Under the pieces are notes generated by a model that did no database searches, was not told the origin of the DNA, and saw only the letters and a program-made list of their open reading frames with translations. The position numbers and the translations under genes were made by a program. 64,000 nt of DNA from assembly GCA_003242735.1 (NCBI GenBank), contig QGVH01000009.1:62001-126000 (forward strand), read 5' to 3'. The DNA is from a bacterium. Its GTDB lineage: Bacteria; Gemmatimonadota; Gemmatimonadetes; Longimicrobiales; RSA9. This document shows positions 36,200 to 45,209 of the stretch, one piece after another. Position 1 is the first letter of the stretch, and every line of letters begins with the position of its first letter.

Positions 36200-36919
36200 T
36201 CAGGATACCAGCGTACCCACCGGCTCACCCCGGATCGCCGCCGCCACCGCACCCGGCCGGCCGATGTTCAGCACGATGATCGGCAGGCCATTGTCGCGGC
36301 ACAGCGAGACGGCCGCCGCATCCATCACACCCAGCTCCCGCGTCATGAGCTGGCGGTAGCTCAGGTGGGGAATGAACTCCGCGTTCGGGTCCTTCGCCGG
36401 ATCGGCCGTGTAGATCCCCTCGACCTTGGTCGCCTTGATCAGGACGTCCGCCTCCATCTCGATGGCACGCAGCACCGCCGCCGTGTCCGTCGAGAAGTAG
36501 GGGTTCCCCGTGCCGCCCGCGAAGATCACCACCCGGCCCTTCTCCAGGTGACGCAACGCCCGGCGCCGGATGTAGGGCTCCGCCAGCTCCTCCATCCGGA
36601 TCGCCGTCATCACCCGCGTCGTCACCCCCTTCCGCTCCAGCATGTCCTGCAGCGCCAGGGCGTTGATCACGGTCGCCAGCATGCCCATATAGTCCGCGTT
36701 CACGCGGTCCATGCCCTGCTCGCTGGCCTGCGTGCCGCGCACGATGTTGCCCCCGCCGATCACGAGCCCCAACGCCACCCCCATCTCGTGGACCTCCTTG
36801 ATCTCGTCCGTCAGGCGGTCCACAACGCGCGGCGAGATGCCGAAGCCCTGCTCGCCCGCCAGTGCCTCTCCGCTCAGCTTCAGCAGAACGCGCCGGTACT
36901 TCAGCCCCTCGCCGCTCAT
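36200..36919 (-). CDS. pyrH: UMP kinase
   Basis: 239 residues. PyrH phosphorylates UMP to UDP and belongs to the amino-acid-kinase fold. [20 protein letters not shown] at the N-terminus, [33 protein letters not shown] and [12 protein letters not shown] are all typical. The ATG at 36919 is 49 bases after tsf; an upstream in-frame start at 36976 would overlap tsf and adds no conserved sequence. The order rpsB-tsf-pyrH-frr is the common bacterial one. Confidence 0.96.
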   Translation of the reverse strand: MSGEGLKYRRVLLKLSGEALAGEQGFGISPRVVDRLTDEIKEVHEMGVALGLVIGGGNIVRGTQASEQGMDRVNADYMGMLATVINALALQDMLERKGVTTRVMTAIRMEELAEPYIRRRALRHLEKGRVVIFAGGTGNPYFSTDTAAVLRAIEMEADVLIKATKVEGIYTADPAKDPNAEFIPHLSYRQLMTRELGVMDAAAVSLCRDNGLPIIVLNIGRPGAVAAAIRGEPVGTLVS

Positions 36920-36968
36920 GTCTCGACTCCCGGTCGAAGCGGACGCCCCCCGGTCGGCAGCACCATGA

Positions 36969-37562
36969 TCACTCACCCAACGCGTACCGGACGAAACGAC
37001 GCACCACGATGTTCTCGCCGGTCCGCGCCGACACCTCCGTGACGAGCTGCTGGATCGTCTTGTCCGGGTCCTTGACGAACGCCTGCTCCATGAGGGCGTT
37101 CTCCTGGAAGAACTTCTTCAGCTTGCCCTCGACGATCTTGTCCCAGAGGTGCTCCGGCTTGCCCTCGTTCTTCGCCTGCTCGCGGTAAACCGCGCGCTCC
37201 CGCTCCACCACCTCGGCCGGGATCTGATCGGCCGTCACCGCCAGCGGATTCGCCGCAGCGATGTGCATCGCCAGGTCCCGGACCAGCGACTGGAAGTCCT
37301 CGGTCCGCGCGACGAAGTCCGTCTCGCAGTTCACTTCCACGAGGACGCCGATCTTGCCGTTCATGTGCACGTAGCTGCCGATCGCCCCCTCCCGGGCCTC
37401 ACGCCCCGCCCGCTTCGCGGCCTTCGCCGCACCGCGCGCACGCAGGATGTCGATCGCAGCCTCCATGTCGCCGCCCGTCTCCTCGAGCGCCCGCTTGCAC
37501 TCCATCATGCCAGCGCCGGTCCGCTCGCGCAGCTCCTTCACCTGCTCCGCCGTGATCGCCAT
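36969..37562 (-). CDS. tsf: Elongation factor Ts (short form)
   Basis: 197 residues, about 90 shorter than E. coli EF-Ts and close in length to the Thermus form, so one of the two core subdomains is reduced. EF-Ts reloads EF-Tu with [23 protein letters not shown] and [19 protein letters not shown] at the N-terminus and [17 protein letters not shown], the Asp-Phe wedge, are present. The ATG at 37562 follows GAAGGG. It is separated from rpsB by 159 bases that hold a strong hairpin. Confidence 0.95.
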   Translation of the reverse strand: MAITAEQVKELRERTGAGMMECKRALEETGGDMEAAIDILRARGAAKAAKRAGREAREGAIGSYVHMNGKIGVLVEVNCETDFVARTEDFQSLVRDLAMHIAAANPLAVTADQIPAEVVERERAVYREQAKNEGKPEHLWDKIVEGKLKKFFQENALMEQAFVKDPDKTIQQLVTEVSARTGENIVVRRFVRYALGE

Positions 37563-37640
37563 GTTCGTCTTCCCTTCGTTACCGCTCACACCGGTCCATA
37601 CCTCGGGCCGCCTCTCCGGACGGCGTGTCTCCATCATGAG

Positions 37641-37683
37641 AAAGCGCCGCAGGGCTGCAGGGCATGCAGCGCTGCAGCGCTTT
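37641..37683 (-). terminator. Composite hairpin between rpsB and tsf
   Basis: Read on the minus strand, a 12-bp stem (37683-37672 with 37652-37641; AAAGCGC at its foot) contains one G-U pair, then a 1x1 C-C mismatch, then a 6-bp stem GCTGCA/TGCAGC with a 5-base loop. The plus-strand copy has a C-A mismatch where the minus RNA has G-U, which suggests the minus RNA is the functional form. The 3' flank is CTCATGATGG, so there is no U-tract; it may slow or process mRNA rather than fully terminate, letting S2 outnumber EF-Ts. Confidence 0.6.
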
Positions 37684-37721
37684 TCGCGCGCTCCAGCGAC
37701 GAATACCGTGCCGACGAGGCC

Positions 37722-38591
37722 TCAGGCCTCGCTGCTCTCCTCGTCCTCCGCCCCGGTCCGGAGATTCGCGATCACCTCCGGCCGCGGCCGCCGCTTGCGA
37801 CGAGGCCGCCGCCGCGGCCGCCGCTCCTCGACCTCCTGCGCCATCCCGTGCTCCGTCGAGTAGGTCACCGCCTCGACTTCCTCGGCACGGCGCCGGTCCT
37901 CCGGCGGCAGCTCCTTGCGCGCCTGCTCGATCGCGTCCGCGATCGCCGACGTGATCAGCGCGACCGAACGGATCGCGTCGTCGTTGCCCGGGATCGGGTA
38001 GTCGATCAGGTCCGGGTCCGCGTTCGTGTCCGCGATCGCGATCACCGGGATGCCCAGCCGGTTCGCCTCCCGGACCGCGATCAACTCCTTCTTCGCGTCC
38101 ACCACGAACAACGCCCCCGGCAGGCGGGCCATGTCCTTCACGCCGGCGAGATACTTCTCCAGCTTCTGCCGCTCACGCTCGAGGAGGAGCTGCTCCTTCT
38201 TGGTGTAGAACTCGTAGGAGCCCTCCTCGATGCCACGCTCCAGATCCTTCAGACGCCGGATCTGCTTCTTGATCGTGGCGAAGTTGGTCAGCATCCCCCC
38301 GAGCCAGCGCTCCGTCACATAGAAGCCGCCGCAACGTTTCGCCTCTTGCTCGATGATGGGGCGGAGCTGCTTCTTCGTGCAGACGAACAGCACCCGCTCT
38401 CCCTGGAGCGTGATCTCCCGGGCCGCCTGCTGCGCCTGCCGCAGCAGCTCCAGCGACTTCCTCAGGTCGATGATGTGGATGCCGTTGCGCTCCCCGAAGA
38501 TGTACCTGCGCATCTTCGGGTTCCAACGGCTGGTCTGGTGCCCGAAATGGACACCGGCTTCGAGGAGCTCCTTGAGCTGGGGGTCGACCAT
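37722..38591 (-). CDS. rpsB: 30S ribosomal protein S2
   Basis: 289 residues. Signatures [55 protein letters not shown] and [20 protein letters not shown] are complete. After about residue 230 there is an extension with a basic run ([16 protein letters not shown]) and an acidic end; such tails occur in other high-GC bacteria. The ATG at 38591 directly precedes VDPQLKELL; the frame upstream reads non-coding. First gene of the rpsB-tsf-pyrH-frr-uppS-cdsA-dxr-rseP string. Confidence 0.96.
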   Translation of the reverse strand: MVDPQLKELLEAGVHFGHQTSRWNPKMRRYIFGERNGIHIIDLRKSLELLRQAQQAAREITLQGERVLFVCTKKQLRPIIEQEAKRCGGFYVTERWLGGMLTNFATIKKQIRRLKDLERGIEEGSYEFYTKKEQLLLERERQKLEKYLAGVKDMARLPGALFVVDAKKELIAVREANRLGIPVIAIADTNADPDLIDYPIPGNDDAIRSVALITSAIADAIEQARKELPPEDRRRAEEVEAVTYSTEHGMAQEVEERRPRRRPRRKRRPRPEVIANLRTGAEDEESSEA

Positions 38592-38720
38592 CCGATGGCT
38601 TGCCTCGTGCTTCGGGTTCTCGCCTCCACCGCCTTCCTGCGCCCGCCACCCGACGTCCGGGACCCAGGCGGGTGATCCGGCGGTGTGTGTATTGGCCGGC
38701 TCGCCGGCCCGGCGATCGAG

Positions 38721-38758
38721 CGCTCCCGCCCGCGCCAGCGGGCGCAACGGCGGGAGCG
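38721..38758 (-). terminator. GC-rich hairpin between rpsI and rpsB
   Basis: A 10-bp perfect outer stem (CGCTCCCGCC at 38721-38730 with GGCGGGAGCG at 38749-38758) encloses a 5-bp stem GCGCC/GGCGC with a 4-base loop. It lies 69 bases after the rpsI stop and 129 bases before the rpsB start on the minus strand. No U-tract follows, so it could be a terminator of the rplM-rpsI unit of a non-canonical kind or part of an S2-responsive leader. I see no convincing -35/-10 pair in the remaining 38592-38827 bases. Confidence 0.4.
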
Positions 38759-38827
38759 AACGGTCCGGGCGTCCGGCCCGCGCCGGCACGGCGCCGAGCG
38801 CCGCGCCCGCCAGACCGCGCCTTCGCC

Positions 38828-39229
38828 TCAGCGCTTGGAGAACTGGAACCGCTTGCGCGCGCCCGGGCGGCCCGGCTTCTTCCGCTCAACCTCCCGCGGG
38901 TCACGCGTCAGGAGGCCGCGCTGGCGCAACGTCCCGCGCAGCTCCGGGTCGTACGCGAGCAGCGCACGGGCGATCCCCAGGCGGACGGCGCCCGCCTGCC
39001 CGGTCTGCCCGCCGCCCGTGACGTTCACCTTGATGTCGAAACGGCCCTGCAACTGCGTCGCGACCAGCGGTTCCTGGACGTGCTGCTGATGGGCCAGCCG
39101 AGGGAAGTACTCCGCCAGCGACCGGCCGTTCACCTCCCACACGCCGGTCCCCGGCCGCAGGAAGACCCGCGCCACGCTCGTCTTGCGCCGGCCGACGCCG
39201 TGGTATTGCTCGATGGTGGTTGTCGCCAT
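38828..39229 (-). CDS. rpsI: 30S ribosomal protein S9
   Basis: 133 residues. [20 protein letters not shown] at the N-terminus, INV-type strand [20 protein letters not shown] and the C-terminal tail [18 protein letters not shown], whose end reaches the P-site tRNA, are all present. The ATG at 39229 is 2 bases after the rplM stop, the near-universal rplM-rpsI pairing. Confidence 0.97.
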   Translation of the reverse strand: MATTTIEQYHGVGRRKTSVARVFLRPGTGVWEVNGRSLAEYFPRLAHQQHVQEPLVATQLQGRFDIKVNVTGGGQTGQAGAVRLGIARALLAYDPELRGTLRQRGLLTRDPREVERKKPGRPGARKRFQFSKR

Positions 39230-39231
39230 CC

Positions 39232-39660
39232 TCAGATCTCCAGGGGCTGCGGCTGCTGGCCCGCGTGCGGATGCTCCGGCCCGGCGTAGACCCGGAGCTT
39301 CTTGCGCATCTGACGGCCCAGCTTGTTCTTGGGCAGCATCCCCTTCACCGCGAGCTCGATGACCCGCTCGGGGTGCTTCTCGATCATGCGGCGGAAGGGG
39401 ATGAAGCGCTCGCCGCCCATGTAGCCACTGTGCCGGAAGTACGTCTTCTGGTTGGGCTTGTCGCCGGTGAGGCGCACCTTCGCGGCGTTGATGACCACGA
39501 CGTAGTCGCCGGTGTCCAGATGCGGCGTGTAGATCGGCTTGTGCTTGCCGCGCAGGATGCCGGCGATGCGGCTGGCGAGCCGGCCGAGGACCTTGCCCTC
39601 GGCGTCCACGAGCCACCAGCGGCGCTGAATGTCGGTTTCACTGGGTGTGTATGTCTTCAT
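39232..39660 (-). CDS. rplM: 50S ribosomal protein L13
   Basis: 142 residues. [60 protein letters not shown] and [20 protein letters not shown] are conserved L13 blocks. The start [16 protein letters not shown] at 39660 is the normal N-terminus. A consensus promoter lies 47-75 bases upstream. A GGGGTGC before the start is a weak Shine-Dalgarno. L13 is an early-assembly protein of the large subunit. Confidence 0.97.
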   Translation of the reverse strand: MKTYTPSETDIQRRWWLVDAEGKVLGRLASRIAGILRGKHKPIYTPHLDTGDYVVVINAAKVRLTGDKPNQKTYFRHSGYMGGERFIPFRRMIEKHPERVIELAVKGMLPKNKLGRQMRKKLRVYAGPEHPHAGQQPQPLEI

Positions 39661-39706
39661 TCGCACCCCGGCGCACTGTAATCGGCGTTCAGCGGGACAG
39701 CATTGT

Positions 39707-39735
39707 ATCATACCGGCTTGGCGGATCCGTGTCAA
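39707..39735 (-). promoter_or_regulatory. Consensus sigma-70 promoter of rplM-rpsI
   Basis: On the minus strand: TTGACA (39735-39730, perfect), a 17-base spacer and TATGAT (39712-39707, 5 of 6). The start is expected near 39700, a leader of about 40 bases. It begins only 34 bases after the rpoD stop, so ribosomal genes are uncoupled from rpoD. It is the best promoter match in the window. Confidence 0.85.
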
Positions 39736-39768
39736 CCCCGCCGGTCCACCCGCGCGCCGGGGCCTGCC

Positions 39769-40626
39769 TCATCCCAGGAACGTCTCCAGGTACCGGGACC
39801 TCGAGGCGTGGCGTAGTCGCGCGAGCGCCTTCTCCTTGATCTGCCGGACCCGCTCCCGGGTGATGCCGAGCAGCGAGCCGATCTCCTCCAGGGTCATCGG
39901 CTCTTGGCCGTCCAGGCCGAAGTAGAGCCGGAGGATGCGGGCCTCTCGCTCCTTCAGGGTGCTCAACGCCTCCTCAATGGTGTGGGACAGCGCCCGCTCG
40001 AACACCTCGTCATCCGGCCCCCGGGAGAACTGGTCCGGTAGGTAGTCGAGCAGCCGGTTGTCTTCGCCCGGCGTGATGGGGGCGTCGAGGGAGAGGTGCG
40101 CCTGGGAGATGGCCAGGGTGCGCTGGACTTCCTCGTGGGGGAGGTCGAGCTCGTCGGCGATCTCCTCGATGGTCGGCTCCCGGCCCAGCTCCTGGAGCAA
40201 CGCCGAGGAGCGGCGGCCGATCCGGTGCAGTGCGCCGGCACGGTTGAGCGGGACACGGACGATCCGGCTCTGCTCCGCGAGGGCCTGCAGGATCGCCTGC
40301 CGGATCCACCACACCGCGTAGGAGATGAATTTGATCCCCTTGGTCTCGTCGAACTTCCGGGCCGCGCGGATCAACCCGAGGTTGCCCTCGTTGATGAGGT
40401 CCGCGAGCGAAACACCCTGGTTCTGGTATTTCTTGGCGACAGAGACGACGAAGCGGAGGTTCGAGCGGACGAGCTTGTCGAGCGCTTCCTCGTCGCCCTG
40501 GCGGATCCGGCGGGCGAGCTCTGCCTCCTCTTCGCGGGTGAGCAGCGGATAGGCGCTGATCTCCCGGAGGTACTGGTCGAGGGACCCCTCCTCGTACGAC
40601 CCTCGACGGCTCGGAGAGAAACCCAT
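39769..40626 (-). CDS. rpoD: Primary-type sigma-70 factor (short RpoD/SigA)
   Basis: 285 residues, without region 1.1 or the long non-conserved insertion. Region 1.2 (SLDQYLREISAYPLLTREEE), 2.1-2.4 (RSNLRFVVSVAKKYQNQG, DLINEGNLGLIRAARKFD, FISYAVWWIRQAILQALAEQ), region 3 (ELGREPTIEEIADEL) and 4.2 (LEEIGSLLGITRERVRQIKE) are complete. The short form is the main sigma factor in Bacteroidetes-type and Gemmatimonadota-type bacteria, so this is probably the housekeeping sigma, though a group 2 factor cannot be excluded. The promoters seen here (TTGACA/TAnnAT) fit its regions 2.4 and 4.2. Confidence 0.9.
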   Translation of the reverse strand: MGFSPSRRGSYEEGSLDQYLREISAYPLLTREEEAELARRIRQGDEEALDKLVRSNLRFVVSVAKKYQNQGVSLADLINEGNLGLIRAARKFDETKGIKFISYAVWWIRQAILQALAEQSRIVRVPLNRAGALHRIGRRSSALLQELGREPTIEEIADELDLPHEEVQRTLAISQAHLSLDAPITPGEDNRLLDYLPDQFSRGPDDEVFERALSHTIEEALSTLKEREARILRLYFGLDGQEPMTLEEIGSLLGITRERVRQIKEKALARLRHASRSRYLETFLG

Positions 40627-40759
40627 GCGGCGCTCCGTGATCCGGCGGAGGTTGGCGTTTGAGCGTGACCGACGATGTTCGAATGACGGCGCCTCGTCCG
40701 GCGCCCGGCTCTATCGTCGCAAACGCGCACGGTCGCCGGTCGGTCCCGACCGACGAGCG

Positions 40760-41524
40760 TCAATGGACGGTGCCGCCGATCCGGTCCCAACGGATCCCGG
40801 TCAGCCAGGGGAACGGCTTCAGGATCGCGGGATCGAACGAGTAATAGATGAACAGCGGCCGGCCCCGAATGGCCTTGCCGTCAACGAATCCCCAGTACCG
40901 GGAATCCTCGGAGTCGTCGCGGTTGTCGCCGAGCACGAAGTAGTGGCCGGGCGGGACGACGATGGGGCCCCAGTTGTCGCGCGTCGGCTGGTAGGTGGCC
41001 GGGTCCACGCCGGGCGCCAGGTAGTCCCGCTGCCACATCATGCTGGCGACGGCGATGTCGTTCGGGTCGCTGTGGTGGACGTAGGGCTCGATCTGCGGCT
41101 GGCCGTTGCGGTAGAGCACCTTGTCCCGCATGAACAGGGTGTCTCCCGGCATGCCGACGAGCCGCTTGACGTAGTTCTTGTCCGGCTCGTGGGGTGGGTA
41201 GAAGACGATGATGTCGCCGAGGCGCGGTTCATCGAAGGCGGGGAGCCGGACCCGCGTGCCGGGGATCTGGGCGCCGTAGACGGCCTTGTTGACCAGCAGG
41301 AAATCTCCGATGAGGAGCGTGTTCTCCATGCTCCCCGTGGGAATGCGGAACGCCTCGACGAGGAAGGTCCGGATGAGCAGGAACAGGCCCAGGGCGATGA
41401 GAATGGACTTGAGCCACTCCCATGCCCAGCGGCCGGTGGACATCGTGGCACGCGGGTCCGGGCTGACCTGCTCCTGCGTCTCCGACAGCCGGTCCGCTGC
41501 GGACCGGTGGACCTGATGCTTCAC
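40760..41524 (-). CDS. lepB: Signal peptidase I
   Basis: About 254 residues. LepB removes signal peptides from exported proteins at the outer face of the inner membrane. One N-terminal TM (SILIALGLFLLIRTFLVEAF), then the Ser-Lys dyad: Ser65 in IPTGSMENTLLIGDF and Lys120 in NYVKRLVGMPGDTL, and box E GDNRDDSEDSRYWG near the C-terminus. GTG at 41524 is preferred because GGAGA lies just upstream; an ATG at 41443 would keep the TM but has no ribosome site. The next gene downstream is rpoD, 133 bases away. Confidence 0.93.
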   Translation of the reverse strand: MKHQVHRSAADRLSETQEQVSPDPRATMSTGRWAWEWLKSILIALGLFLLIRTFLVEAFRIPTGSMENTLLIGDFLLVNKAVYGAQIPGTRVRLPAFDEPRLGDIIVFYPPHEPDKNYVKRLVGMPGDTLFMRDKVLYRNGQPQIEPYVHHSDPNDIAVASMMWQRDYLAPGVDPATYQPTRDNWGPIVVPPGHYFVLGDNRDDSEDSRYWGFVDGKAIRGRPLFIYYSFDPAILKPFPWLTGIRWDRIGGTVH

Positions 41525-41996
41525 GGCGTCTCCAGCGAATTCACCAGCGGCGGCCTGCACCCCCGATCGGAACGGCCGCAGGCTCGCTCGCGGTCACGGT
41601 TCCCCGCGGGTCGCGTGCCGACGGGCAGCTCTCTGCGCCTCCGTCCGGCACCGCATGGAACGGGACTCCGCCGGGCCGCGTTCACCGTGCCCCGTCCCAC
41701 CGACGAACGCCCGCACCGCAGGGTCCCGATCGGCACGACCGGCCTGCGTCTCCAGGTGCCGCCGGTCCAGCACGGCGCGCATGATGCGTTCCACCGCCGC
41801 CGGCTGCATGCCTCGGCCTGCGGCGGTGGTGCGCACTGCTACCCGGGCGGAGAGGGCCCGTTCCAGCGTGGCGCCGGGCTGCGTGTGGTCGGCGCTGGGC
41901 ATGGAAGACCTCGGGGGCCGCATCGTGACCCGGTGTGTCCGGGCCCGCCGGGGGCGCCGGCGTGACGGACCGGCGCCCTGATTCTCCCTAATACGG
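41525..41996. other. Intergenic stretch between lepB and the aldehyde dehydrogenase gene
   Basis: About 470 GC-rich bases. Frames open on both strands but give Arg/Ala-rich products without hydrophobic core or motifs, so I do not call a gene. The left half includes the lepB leader. The right end holds a 9-bp hairpin downstream of the dehydrogenase gene. No tRNA-like or repeat structure was seen. Confidence 0.5.
41952..41978 (-). terminator. Hairpin after the aldehyde dehydrogenase gene
   Basis: A perfect 9-bp stem GGGCGCCGG/CCGGCGCCC with a 9-base loop lies 19-45 bases past the dehydrogenase stop on the minus strand. No U-tract follows. It has the position of a terminator but the sequence alone cannot prove it. 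Confidence 0.4.
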
Positions 41997-43490
41997 CTAC
42001 GATGCGTACGTGTCAATCTGCGCCCGCTGGAGGCGGCCCGAGTAGTCCACATAGACGACTTTCGTCTCGGTGTAGAAGTCGTACACCTCCCAGCCGCCTT
42101 CGCGGTGCCCGTTGCCCGTCTTCTTCACGCCCCCGAAGGGCAGGTGCGCCTCGGCGCCGATCGTCGGCGCGTTGACGTAGGTGATGCCGTTGTCGAGTTC
42201 CGCGATGGCCTGGAACGCTGCGCGGATGTCCTTCGTGTAGATCGCGCTCGACAGCCCGTACTCCACCTCGTTGTTGATGCGGATCGCTTCCTCGAGCGTC
42301 TCGAACCGCATCACGCTGAGCACGGGCCCGAAGACCTCCTCACAGGCCAGCCGGCTGCCGGGGCGCACCCCGCGGAGGATCGTGGGCTCGAAGAAGTAGC
42401 CGCGCGCGAGCGGGCCGTCCTCCGCACGGCGGCCGCCGATGAGCACCTCGTCGCCCTCCGCCTTCGCGATCTCGATGTAGCGGGCCACCTTCTCCAGCGC
42501 CTGCTCGTTGATGAGCGGCCCCACATCGGTCTCGGGGTCGAGACCGTTCCCCAGCCGGAGCGCGCGGGTCCGCTCGACGAGGCGATCGAGGAAGGCGTCG
42601 TGGATGTCGGCGTGGAGGAGCAGGCGGCTGGTCGCCGTGCAGCGTTGGCCGGTCGTGCCGAACGCGCCCCAGAGCACGCCATCGAGGGCCAGGTCGAGAT
42701 CCGCGTCCGGCATCACGATCTGGGCGTTCTTGCCACCCATCTCGAGGCTCAGGCGCTTGTGCATGCGGCCGCACACCTCGCCGATGCGCGCTCCGGTCTC
42801 GGTCGAGCCGGTGAACGAGATGACCGGGATGTCCGGATGCTGCACGATCGCCGCGCCGACGTCCTCGCCGCGCCCGTGGACGAGCTGGATGACATCGGGC
42901 GGCAGACCCGCTTCGAGCAGGATCTCGACCAGCACCGTCGCCGTGTGCGGCACGTCCTCGGCCGGCTTGAAGATCACCGCGTTGCCGCACACCAGTGCCG
43001 GGAAGATCTTCCACGTGGGGATCGCGAGCGGGAAGTTGAACGGCGTGATGATGCCGCAGATGCCGATCGGCCTGCGGTAGCTCATGGCCCACTTGTCGCG
43101 CAGCTCGCTCGGCACCGTGTGGCCGAAGAGCCGCCGCCCCTCCGTGGCCGCGTAATAGGCCGTGTCAATGCCCTCCTGCACGTCGCCGCGCGTTTCTTCG
43201 AGGACCTTGCCCATCTCCCGCGTCATGATCCGGGCGATCTCCTCCTTGCGCGCGGCCAGGATGTCACCCGCGCGGCGGATGACGTCGCCCCGCCGGGGCG
43301 CAGGGGTCCGGCGCCAGCGCTCGAACCCCTCACGGGCGGACTGGACCGCTCGCTCCACGTCCTCGGCGCCGGAGAGCGGCCACAGGCCGATGAGGTCGTC
43401 CCGGTCCGCGGGATTGCGGTTCTCGAAGTATTCCCCCGTGGAGGGTTCGACCCACTCGCCTCCGATGAAGTTGAGGAACTTCTTGGCCAT
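41997..43490 (-). CDS. NAD(P)-dependent aldehyde dehydrogenase
   Basis: 497 residues. Oxidises an aldehyde to the acid through a thioester on Cys. ITPFNFPLAIPTWKIFPAL and GNAVIFKPAEDVPHTA bind the cofactor, ISFTGSTETGARIGE precedes LSLEMGGKNAQIV (catalytic Glu), and GTTGQRCTATSRLLL holds the catalytic Cys. EVFGPVLSVMRFETLEEAI and LPFGGVKKTGNGHREGG follow. The sequence resembles alpha-ketoglutaric-semialdehyde and related dehydrogenases, but substrate choice is not safe. A strong GGAGGTG precedes the ATG at 43490. No pathway partners are adjacent. Confidence 0.9.
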   Translation of the reverse strand: MAKKFLNFIGGEWVEPSTGEYFENRNPADRDDLIGLWPLSGAEDVERAVQSAREGFERWRRTPAPRRGDVIRRAGDILAARKEEIARIMTREMGKVLEETRGDVQEGIDTAYYAATEGRRLFGHTVPSELRDKWAMSYRRPIGICGIITPFNFPLAIPTWKIFPALVCGNAVIFKPAEDVPHTATVLVEILLEAGLPPDVIQLVHGRGEDVGAAIVQHPDIPVISFTGSTETGARIGEVCGRMHKRLSLEMGGKNAQIVMPDADLDLALDGVLWGAFGTTGQRCTATSRLLLHADIHDAFLDRLVERTRALRLGNGLDPETDVGPLINEQALEKVARYIEIAKAEGDEVLIGGRRAEDGPLARGYFFEPTILRGVRPGSRLACEEVFGPVLSVMRFETLEEAIRINNEVEYGLSSAIYTKDIRAAFQAIAELDNGITYVNAPTIGAEAHLPFGGVKKTGNGHREGGWEVYDFYTETKVVYVDYSGRLQRAQIDTYAS

Positions 43491-43597
43491 GATTGCACCT
43501 CCAGGCGGCGGCGGTCCGCCGCACGTTGACCCGATCCGTGTTTGCCGACGGCGCAAACTGGAGCGCGCAGCGCCTGCTGGCAAGGCCGGACGGCGCG

Positions 43598-43786
43598 CTA
43601 CCAGAAGCCGATGGCGAAGAACGCCGCGCTGCCGAGGGCGAGGAGGGCTGCGTAGAAGGCCCAGAGCCGCGCGAAGGACGCGCCCGGGATCGCGCGCCGC
43701 ACGAGCAGGGCGAGCACCGCGCCCCCGCCCGAGGCGGCCAGGACCCAGCCCGCGCCGAGGGCGATCCAGACCAGAGTGCTGCTCAT
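43598..43786 (-). CDS. Small two-helix membrane protein
   Basis: 62 residues, two hydrophobic segments (about 5-30 and 41-60: LWAFYAALLALGSAAFFAIG) linked by a short basic loop RRAIPGASF. GAGGGTGGG precedes the ATG at 43786. It lies in the gap between the NtrC-type regulator and the aldehyde dehydrogenase genes, in the same direction. Hydrophobicity and ribosome site favour a real gene; no family is recognised. Confidence 0.5.
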   Translation of the reverse strand: MSSTLVWIALGAGWVLAASGGGAVLALLVRRAIPGASFARLWAFYAALLALGSAAFFAIGFW

Positions 43787-43826
43787 CCCACCCTCGAGAG
43801 GGGCACGCGGCGCCCGGCTCCCGCCA

Positions 43827-45191
43827 TCAGTTCGCCTCTCTGAGGAGGCGGAACTTTTCGATCTTCTTGTAGAGGTTCGAGCGCGGCATGTCGATGGCGC
43901 GCGCCGTCTCGCTCACGTTCCAGTCGTGCTCGCGCAGTTTGGCGAGGATGTAGGCGCGCTCCGCCCGCTCCTTGAACTCGGCGAAGCTCGGCGCGTCCAG
44001 CAGGTCCGCGGGCAGCGAACCAGTGGTCTGCGGGCCTGCGACCAGGCGCTCCACGTCGGCCGCCGTCACCTCCTGACCGCGGGCGAGGATGAGGAGCCGC
44101 TCCACCGTGTTGCGCAGCTCGCGCACGTTACCCGGCCACTCCAGCTGCGTGAGGCGGTCGATCGCTTCGCTGGTGAACCGGCGCGGCGGCAGACGCTGCT
44201 GCCGGACGGCGATCTCCACGAAGTGGCGGACCAGCATGGGGATGTCCTCGCGTCGCTCGCGCAACGGCGGGACGTGGATGGGCACGACGTTGAGCCGGAA
44301 ATACAGGTCTTCCCGGAAGCGCCCCTGGCGGATCTCCTCCTCGAGGTCCTTGTTCGTCGCCGCGATGACGCGGACGTCCACCCGCGTGGGCCGCTCTCCG
44401 CCCACGCGCGTCACGACTCCCTCCTGGAGCGCGCGAAGCACCTTGGCCTGGGCAGCCAGGCTCATGTCGCCGACCTCATCCAGGAACAGCGTGCCGCCAT
44501 CGGCCTGCTCGAACTTGCCCGCGCGATCGGTCACCGCGCCGGTGAACGACCCCTTGACGTGGCCGAACAGTTCGCTCTCGATCAGCTCGGCCGGGATCGC
44601 CGCGCAGTTGACCTCCACGAACGGCCCGTCCGCGCGGTTCGAGAGACGGTGCAGCGCCCGCGCGACCAGTTCCTTGCCCGTCCCGTTCTCGCCGGTGATG
44701 AGCACACGCGCGTCGGTCGGCGCCACCTTCTCGATCCGGTCCAGGACCGCGCGGATCGCGAAGCTCGAGCCGACGATCTCGTAGCGGCTCTCGATCTCGT
44801 CCCGCAGCCGGGCGTTCTCTTCCGCGAGGCCGCGCTGCTGGAGCGCGTTGCGGATGGTGAGCAGGATGCGGTCGGTGTCGAGTGGCTTCTCGAGGAAGTC
44901 GTACGCGCCGCGGCGCGTCGCCTCCACCGCCGTCTCGATGGTGCCGTGACCGCTGATCATGACGACGATGGCGCTGGGATCCTGCTCACGGAGGCGCGCC
45001 AGGACCTCCAGCCCGTCCATTCGCGCCATCTTGACGTCGAGGAACACGATGTCGGGCCGGAACTCCGGATAGACGCCCAGCGCCTCGCCGCCGCTGGTGG
45101 CCACGCGGACCTCGTGCCCCTCGTACTCGAGGAGCTGGCGCAGCACCTTGCGGATGCCCTCTTCGTCATCGACCACCAGGATCCGGGCCAT
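43827..45191 (-). CDS. NtrC-family sigma-54-dependent response regulator
   Basis: 454 residues in three domains. Receiver (residues 1-118) with Asp52 in IVFLDVKMARMDG; AAA+ domain with Walker A GENGTGKE (167-174), the sigma-54 contact loop GSFTGA (214-219; the common form is GAFTGA) and Walker B GGTLFLDEVGD; C-terminal Fis-type HTH (NVSETARAIDMPRSNLYKKI). It should activate sigma-54 promoters when phosphorylated. No kinase gene is next to it; the NtrY-like kinase at 58946-62923 is a possible distant partner. The downstream genes are on the same strand. Confidence 0.93.
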   Translation of the reverse strand: MARILVVDDEEGIRKVLRQLLEYEGHEVRVATSGGEALGVYPEFRPDIVFLDVKMARMDGLEVLARLREQDPSAIVVMISGHGTIETAVEATRRGAYDFLEKPLDTDRILLTIRNALQQRGLAEENARLRDEIESRYEIVGSSFAIRAVLDRIEKVAPTDARVLITGENGTGKELVARALHRLSNRADGPFVEVNCAAIPAELIESELFGHVKGSFTGAVTDRAGKFEQADGGTLFLDEVGDMSLAAQAKVLRALQEGVVTRVGGERPTRVDVRVIAATNKDLEEEIRQGRFREDLYFRLNVVPIHVPPLRERREDIPMLVRHFVEIAVRQQRLPPRRFTSEAIDRLTQLEWPGNVRELRNTVERLLILARGQEVTAADVERLVAGPQTTGSLPADLLDAPSFAEFKERAERAYILAKLREHDWNVSETARAIDMPRSNLYKKIEKFRLLREAN

Positions 45192-45209
45192 AGTCCTTCT
45201 CGCTCACGT

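Noticed and set aside
41594..42052. Possible 152-codon gene in the gap between lepB and the aldehyde dehydrogenase gene
   Set aside because: Composition is Arg/Ala/Thr-rich and without a hydrophobic core, it runs into the dehydrogenase gene, and no ribosome site is seen.
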